Both the position numbers and the translations under genes were made by a program. The notes under the pieces were generated by a model. That model ran no database searches, was not told the origin of the DNA, and saw nothing but the letters and a program-made list of their open reading frames with translations. A stretch of DNA of 9,975 nucleotides from positions 1 through 9,975 of the forward strand of contig JANPDJ010000066.1 of the NCBI GenBank assembly GCA_031431395.1. Reading direction: 5' to 3'. The DNA is from VGPE01 sp031431395. Lineage in GTDB: Bacteria > Chloroflexota > Limnocylindria > Limnocylindrales > CSP1-4. Below are positions 6,898-9,975 of this stretch, piece after piece (within the stretch, counting starts at the first letter, position 1; each line of letters begins with the position of its first letter).

Positions 6898-7590
6898 TCA
6901 GAGACGGACCCGCCGATCTGATCGCGCTGCGTGTTCGGTCGAGATGATCTCGTCGATGCGCTCGGCCGTCCGCTCCACCATGTCGTCCTCGTTGACGACG
7001 ACATGGTCGTAGTCGCCCTGGCGAGCGAGCTCGATCGCCGCGTTCCGCTGGCGCAGCTCGAGTTCCTCGGCGGACTCGGTCGCACGCGATCGGAGCCGCC
7101 GGAACAGCGCCTCGAGCGATGGCGGCACGACGAAGATCAGGATGGCGTCCTGGACCCGTTCCTTGACCTTCTGGGCCCCCTGGACGTCGATCTTCAGGAT
7201 CACGTCCATTCCCTTCGCAAGGAACTCGGCGACCTCCGCCCGTGGAGTTCCGTACCAGTTGCCGTGAACCTCGGCGGATTCCAATAGTTCACCGGACGCC
7301 TGGAGCACATGGAACCGCGCCCGGCTCATGAAGTGGTAGCTGACCCCGTCGACCTCGCCCCGGCGCGGGGCGCGCGTGGTGCAGGTCACCACGAAATGGT
7401 GGTCGTGCCGCCGGGGACCGTGACGCTCCCGGTGCCGGCCCTTGAGCGAATCGATGATCGTGTCCTTACCCACCCCGGACGGACCGGAAATGATCACGAG
7501 CACGGCCCCTGGCGCCCCCACGAGATCGCCGTGGACTGTCGCCGTCTCCGGCGTCACGGCGTCCGGCGGCTCGCCGGCACCAGTGGTCAT
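6898..7590 (-). CDS. gmk: Guanylate kinase
   Basis: Gmk phosphorylates GMP to GDP with ATP, in the cytosol, on the path to GTP and dGTP. The 230-residue product has the P-loop GPSGVGKDT (36-44), the GMP-binding TTRAPRRGEVDGVSYHF stretch (71-87), GNWYGTP (110-116), the IDVQGA core (134-139) and the lid arginines in the LFRRLRSRA segment (162-170). Asp at position 43 takes the place usually held by Ser/Gly in the P-loop, and the GNWYGT motif replaces the common YYGT. About 28 residues precede the core, an extension of low complexity. The ATG at 7590 overlaps the rluD stop as ATGA, which supports it; GTG codons at residues 12, 24 and 30 are alternatives. The 3' part contains a perfect 11-bp inverted repeat. 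Confidence 0.96.
   Translation of the reverse strand: MTTGAGEPPDAVTPETATVHGDLVGAPGAVLVIISGPSGVGKDTIIDSLKGRHRERHGPRRHDHHFVVTCTTRAPRRGEVDGVSYHFMSRARFHVLQASGELLESAEVHGNWYGTPRAEVAEFLAKGMDVILKIDVQGAQKVKERVQDAILIFVVPPSLEALFRRLRSRATESAEELELRQRNAAIELARQGDYDHVVVNEDDMVERTAERIDEIISTEHAARSDRRVRL
6977..7007. repeat. 11-bp perfect inverted repeat inside gmk
   Basis: ACCATGTCGTC at 6977-6987 is the exact reverse complement of GACGACATGGT at 6997-7007, with a 9-nt loop. It would form a stable hairpin in the gmk mRNA about 110-140 nt upstream of the priA start. It encodes the conserved VVVNEDDMVE region, so it may be a by-product of Val, Asp and Met codons; no T tract follows on either strand. Confidence 0.6.
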
Positions 7591-8612
7591 GCGACGGTCG
7601 CCCTGGGGCCAGCCCCGCGCGCCTGCGCACTTCGACCGTCGTCCCCAGCCGATCGCAGGGACTCGAGGACGCGCTCAAGCTCGTCTGGCAGCGGCGCATC
7701 CACCCGAATCAGGTGCCCGTCCCCCGGCGACGCGAACTCGAGGCGCCACGAGTGGAGGAACAGCCGGTCGAGACCGTCGGGTCCCCGGCGCGATGTGCCC
7801 GTTCCGTAGACCGGATCGCCCGCCACCGGATGGCCGATGGCATCAACGTGGACACGGATCTGGTGCGTCCGGCCGGTCACGAGGTCCAGCTCCAGGAGCG
7901 TCCAGCCGGGGAATCGCTCCCGGACACGGTAGCCAGTGGTCGAAGCGCGCCCGTCCGGCACCACGGCCATCCGGGTCCTGTGGGTCGGGTCGCGCCCCAC
8001 TGGCGCCTCGATCCGGCCGACCGTCGCATCGACGCTCCCGAAGACCAGCGCGAGGTAGGTCTTCTTGACCCGGCGGCTCTTGAGCTGCGCCATCAGGCTG
8101 TGCTGAGCGGCGTCGGTCTTGGCCACGATCAGCAGCCCGCTCGTGTCCCGGTCCAGCCGGTGGACGATCCCGGGACGCTGGACACCGGCGATCCCGCCGT
8201 AGTCGATCCCGCGGGCAAGGAGTGCGTTCACCAGGGTCCCATCGGAATGTCCGGGGGCCGGGTGAACCACCAGGCCGGATGGCTTGTCCACGACGAGGAG
8301 ATCCGCGTCCTCGTAGACGATCGGCACGTGGATCGCCTGCGGCTCCAGGTCCAGGGGCACTGGTGGCGGCTCCACGAGGCGCAGGCGCATGCCGGGCTCC
8401 ACGATGTCCCTGGCGCGCAGGGTGACACCGTCGTCGGCGCCCGCGGTAAGCCCCCCGTTCGAGATCAGTTTCTGGACGTAGCTCCGCGAGAGGCCCGTGA
8501 GATCGGCTGCGACCCGGTCCGCGCGCCCACGTGGACCGCCCGCCGGGACGGTCATCTCCCAGATGGTGTCGGCGCGCGCCGCCACGGGATCAGCGGTGGG
8601 TTCAGGGCTCAC
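7587..8612 (-). CDS. rluD: RluA/RluD-family pseudouridine synthase
   Basis: This family converts specific uridines in 23S rRNA or tRNA to pseudouridine. The 341-residue product has an N-terminal S4 RNA-binding domain (about 25-80, with LSRSYVQKLISNGG), followed by the catalytic domain with VVDKPSGLVVHP (107-118), the signature HRLDRDTSG (151-159) holding catalytic D154, and TGRTHQIRVH (246-255). S4 plus this order points to the RluD/YlyB group rather than short RluA or S4-less forms; the exact target uridines cannot be read from sequence. The start is GTG at 8612, chosen because GGAG lies 6 nt upstream; it overlaps lspA by 11 nt. ATG at 8555 (residue 20) is the alternative. About 25 residues after the core form a Gly/Ala/Arg-rich tail. 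Position next to lspA matches many bacteria. Confidence 0.93.
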   Translation of the reverse strand: MSPEPTADPVAARADTIWEMTVPAGGPRGRADRVAADLTGLSRSYVQKLISNGGLTAGADDGVTLRARDIVEPGMRLRLVEPPPVPLDLEPQAIHVPIVYEDADLLVVDKPSGLVVHPAPGHSDGTLVNALLARGIDYGGIAGVQRPGIVHRLDRDTSGLLIVAKTDAAQHSLMAQLKSRRVKKTYLALVFGSVDATVGRIEAPVGRDPTHRTRMAVVPDGRASTTGYRVRERFPGWTLLELDLVTGRTHQIRVHVDAIGHPVAGDPVYGTGTSRRGPDGLDRLFLHSWRLEFASPGDGHLIRVDAPLPDELERVLESLRSAGDDGRSAQARGAGPRATVA

Positions 8613-9192
8613 GATTCGCTCCGGTCAGGGCCGGCGCGACGGCCAGCAGCAGGAGGAGAAGCACTGACCCGGTGATCGCGCTGTCGGCCACGTTGAACGT
8701 GTAGAAGCGCCAGGTGCCGATCCCGATATCCACGAAGTCAACCACGTACCCCAGCCGGAGGCGATCGGTCAGATTGCCCAGCGCACCACCGAGCAGCATC
8801 CCCAGGGCAAGTGTCACCAGCAGGCTGCCCCCCGCCTGGGCCTCGTACCAGATGATGATCCCGACGACGACAAGGCTGAACACGGCGAAGATGGGCGCCT
8901 GGTCCCGGAACAGTCCGAACAGGGCGCCCGTGTTGTGCGACAGCCAGATGCGGACGTTGTCGCCCAATACAGGCGACGCGACGCTGACGTCGTGGTTGGC
9001 CGCGATCCAGAGCTTGGCCAACTGGTCCGTGACCACGATCACCGCGGCCAGTCCCACGAACACGGCCCAGTGCGACCTCCGCGCGGCGAGTGTGCCACCG
9101 GGAGTCCCGCGCGGACCCTTCAGCCGCTCGGCACCGGCATCCTCGCTGATGCCGGCGGGCGACGGTGCGGCGCTGCCCGGCGTGGCGGTCAC
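8602..9192 (-). CDS. lspA: Prolipoprotein signal peptidase (signal peptidase II)
   Basis: LspA is an inner-membrane aspartyl protease that cleaves the signal peptide of diacylated prolipoproteins. The 196-residue product has four hydrophobic segments (about 42-56, 98-115, 123-140, 172-190) and the family boxes DQLAKLWI (56-63), NTGALFG (87-93), GNLTDRL (139-145), VVDFVD (150-155) and FNVADS (166-171). Catalytic aspartates are D152 and D170, 18 apart as in E. coli. A hydrophilic N-terminal tail of about 40 residues precedes the first membrane segment, longer than usual. The start is GTG at 9192, whose GTGA overlaps the ileS stop; there is no start codon between it and the GTG at residue 44, which would sit inside the first helix. 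It is coupled to ileS upstream and overlaps rluD downstream. Confidence 0.95.
   Translation of the reverse strand: MTATPGSAAPSPAGISEDAGAERLKGPRGTPGGTLAARRSHWAVFVGLAAVIVVTDQLAKLWIAANHDVSVASPVLGDNVRIWLSHNTGALFGLFRDQAPIFAVFSLVVVGIIIWYEAQAGGSLLVTLALGMLLGGALGNLTDRLRLGYVVDFVDIGIGTWRFYTFNVADSAITGSVLLLLLLAVAPALTGANREP
8619..8622 (-). promoter_or_regulatory. Shine-Dalgarno of rluD
   Basis: On the - strand GGAG sits 6 nt before the GTG at 8612. It lies inside the lspA reading frame and favours this start over the internal ATG at 8555, which has no spaced ribosome-binding site. Confidence 0.6.
9134..9155. repeat. 8-bp inverted repeat in the 5' part of lspA
   Basis: CCGGCATC (9134-9141) and GATGCCGG (9148-9155) are perfect reverse complements around a 6-nt loop. 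In the mRNA the hairpin begins about 37 nt downstream of the lspA GTG, within the non-conserved N-terminal extension. Chance is possible in GC-rich DNA. Confidence 0.5.
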
Positions 9193-9975
9193 GCGTCGAG
9201 TCCGCGACCGGTCGCGGGCGCGCCGGCGCCGGGCGTCGAGGTGACGCGAAGGCCGATCGTCACGCGGACGTTGTCCAGGTCCACGGCGGCGCTGGAGACG
9301 CCCTCTGGCGGAGCCTCGAGCAGCACCGCGTCGGCGAGTGTCTCGCGCGCGACTGAGTCGAGGAACACGTGGACCCCGACCGGCAGGCCGTCCACCCACG
9401 CCGTGATCCGGTCGTCGAGATTCAACTCGGCCTCGCGGCGCAGGTCCTGGATCGCACGCTGCACTTCGCGGGCATCACCCTCCGCGCGAAGTTCGGGTGT
9501 GAGCCGGGTGTCGATGACCACGACGAGGCCGTCGTCGTGGGCCACCGCGGTGCCCGGCCGGGGCGTTGCGAGAATCTCCACCTCGTCCGCTGCCAGCGTG
9601 ACACCGGCAAGTCGGACCGAGCCGTCGGCGAGGAACTCCACCTCGTCCGCCCGTGCGGCGGCCATGATCGCCGGAACCTGGGCGCCCAGCTTCTTGCCGA
9701 TCTTCGGCAGCAGCGGCTTGACGCGCCGGTCCACGAGCGTCGACTCGTCGCCGATCAGTTCGACGACCTTCACGTTGACCTCGTCGCGGAGGAGCGCCAG
9801 CAGCGCATCGCGTTCCGCCAGGTCCCCGCCGGGCAGTGCGAGCCACAGGCGCGCGAGCGGTTGGCGGACCCGAAGGCCAGCCTGGCCGCGAAGCGTCCGC
9901 GCGAGTTCAACCGCGCGGCGCACGGTTGCCATCGCCGTCTCGAGGCGCGGGTCGCGGAACGCGGCCGTCTCGACC
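9189..9975 (-). CDS. ileS: Isoleucyl-tRNA synthetase, C-terminal part
   Basis: IleS charges tRNA(Ile) with isoleucine. Only the last 261 residues are in the window; the catalytic Rossmann and editing domains lie beyond the right edge. What is visible is the end of the anticodon-binding helical domain, with AVELARTLRGQAGLRVRQPL, followed by a mixed segment with ELNVKxVE-type motif (here DEVNVKVVELIGDES), KPLLPKIGKKLG, a DGLVVVIDT strand, and a helix RxVQRAIQDLRREAEL. The segment matches the C-terminus of the larger, eukaryote/archaea-like IleS class. It contains no cysteine, so it lacks the C-terminal zinc ribbon of the E. coli type. The reading frame runs open through the window edge, so the internal ATG at 9932 is not the start. 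Its stop overlaps the lspA GTG by 4 nt. ValS or LeuS is unlikely given lspA next door. Confidence 0.9.
   Translation of the reverse strand, partial: VETAAFRDPRLETAMATVRRAVELARTLRGQAGLRVRQPLARLWLALPGGDLAERDALLALLRDEVNVKVVELIGDESTLVDRRVKPLLPKIGKKLGAQVPAIMAAARADEVEFLADGSVRLAGVTLAADEVEILATPRPGTAVAHDDGLVVVIDTRLTPELRAEGDAREVQRAIQDLRREAELNLDDRITAWVDGLPVGVHVFLDSVARETLADAVLLEAPPEGVSSAAVDLDNVRVTIGLRVTSTPGAGAPATGRGLDA

Noticed and set aside
9193..9399. Upstream extension of the lspA frame to 9399
   Set aside because: It lies inside ileS and is Arg-rich; the GTG at 9192 overlaps the ileS stop and precedes the signal peptidase domain.

Overview
This window is a compact housekeeping block from a high-GC bacterium. 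Third codon positions are almost all G or C, GTG starts are common, and the reverse strand carries long spurious reading frames, as expected at such composition. The genes are clearly bacterial. I favour a Chloroflexota lineage (Limnocylindria-like) with moderate confidence. The gene order, the IleS C-terminus without zinc cysteines, the four-cysteine L28 and the unusual Gmk P-loop fit this, but none is decisive, and a high-GC actinobacterium or another deep terrabacterial lineage remains possible.

Layout: one gene, rpmB (ribosomal protein L28), lies on the + strand at the left edge with a promoter-like element, a Shine-Dalgarno sequence and an intrinsic terminator. Everything else is on the - strand and converges on rpmB. 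In transcription order (right to left) these are ileS (3' part only), lspA, rluD-family pseudouridine synthase, gmk, priA, def, fmt, rlmN, rpe and dtd. Five junctions overlap (ileS/lspA, lspA/rluD, rluD/gmk, fmt/rlmN, rlmN/rpe) and the largest gap is 58 nt, so most or all of it can be one transcript. A second entry point is likely directly upstream of def, where a near-consensus -10 box sits exactly 7 nt before an ATG that has no Shine-Dalgarno, the layout of a leaderless promoter.

Functionally the genes serve translation and its quality control: tRNA charging (IleS), formylation and deformylation of initiator methionine (Fmt, Def), rRNA/tRNA modification (RlmN, RluD), removal of D-aminoacyl-tRNA (Dtd) and a ribosomal protein (L28). 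The others are lipoprotein processing (LspA), GMP phosphorylation (Gmk), replication restart (PriA) and the pentose phosphate pathway (Rpe). The order is collinear with the Bacillus ileS-lspA-rluD ... gmk-rpoZ-coaBC-priA-def-fmt-rsmB-rlmN-prpC-prkC-rsgA-rpe ... rpmB segment, but with rpoZ, coaBC, rsmB, prpC/prkC, rsgA and the pyr operon missing.

I found no mobile element, CRISPR array, phage gene, RNA gene or defence-like system. No stretch over 300 bases lacks a gene; the longest non-coding stretch is the 118-nt convergent gap between rpmB and dtd. The observations worth a second look are regulatory and evolutionary: the def promoter, the streamlined synteny, hairpins inside gmk and lspA, and terminal extensions on several enzymes.
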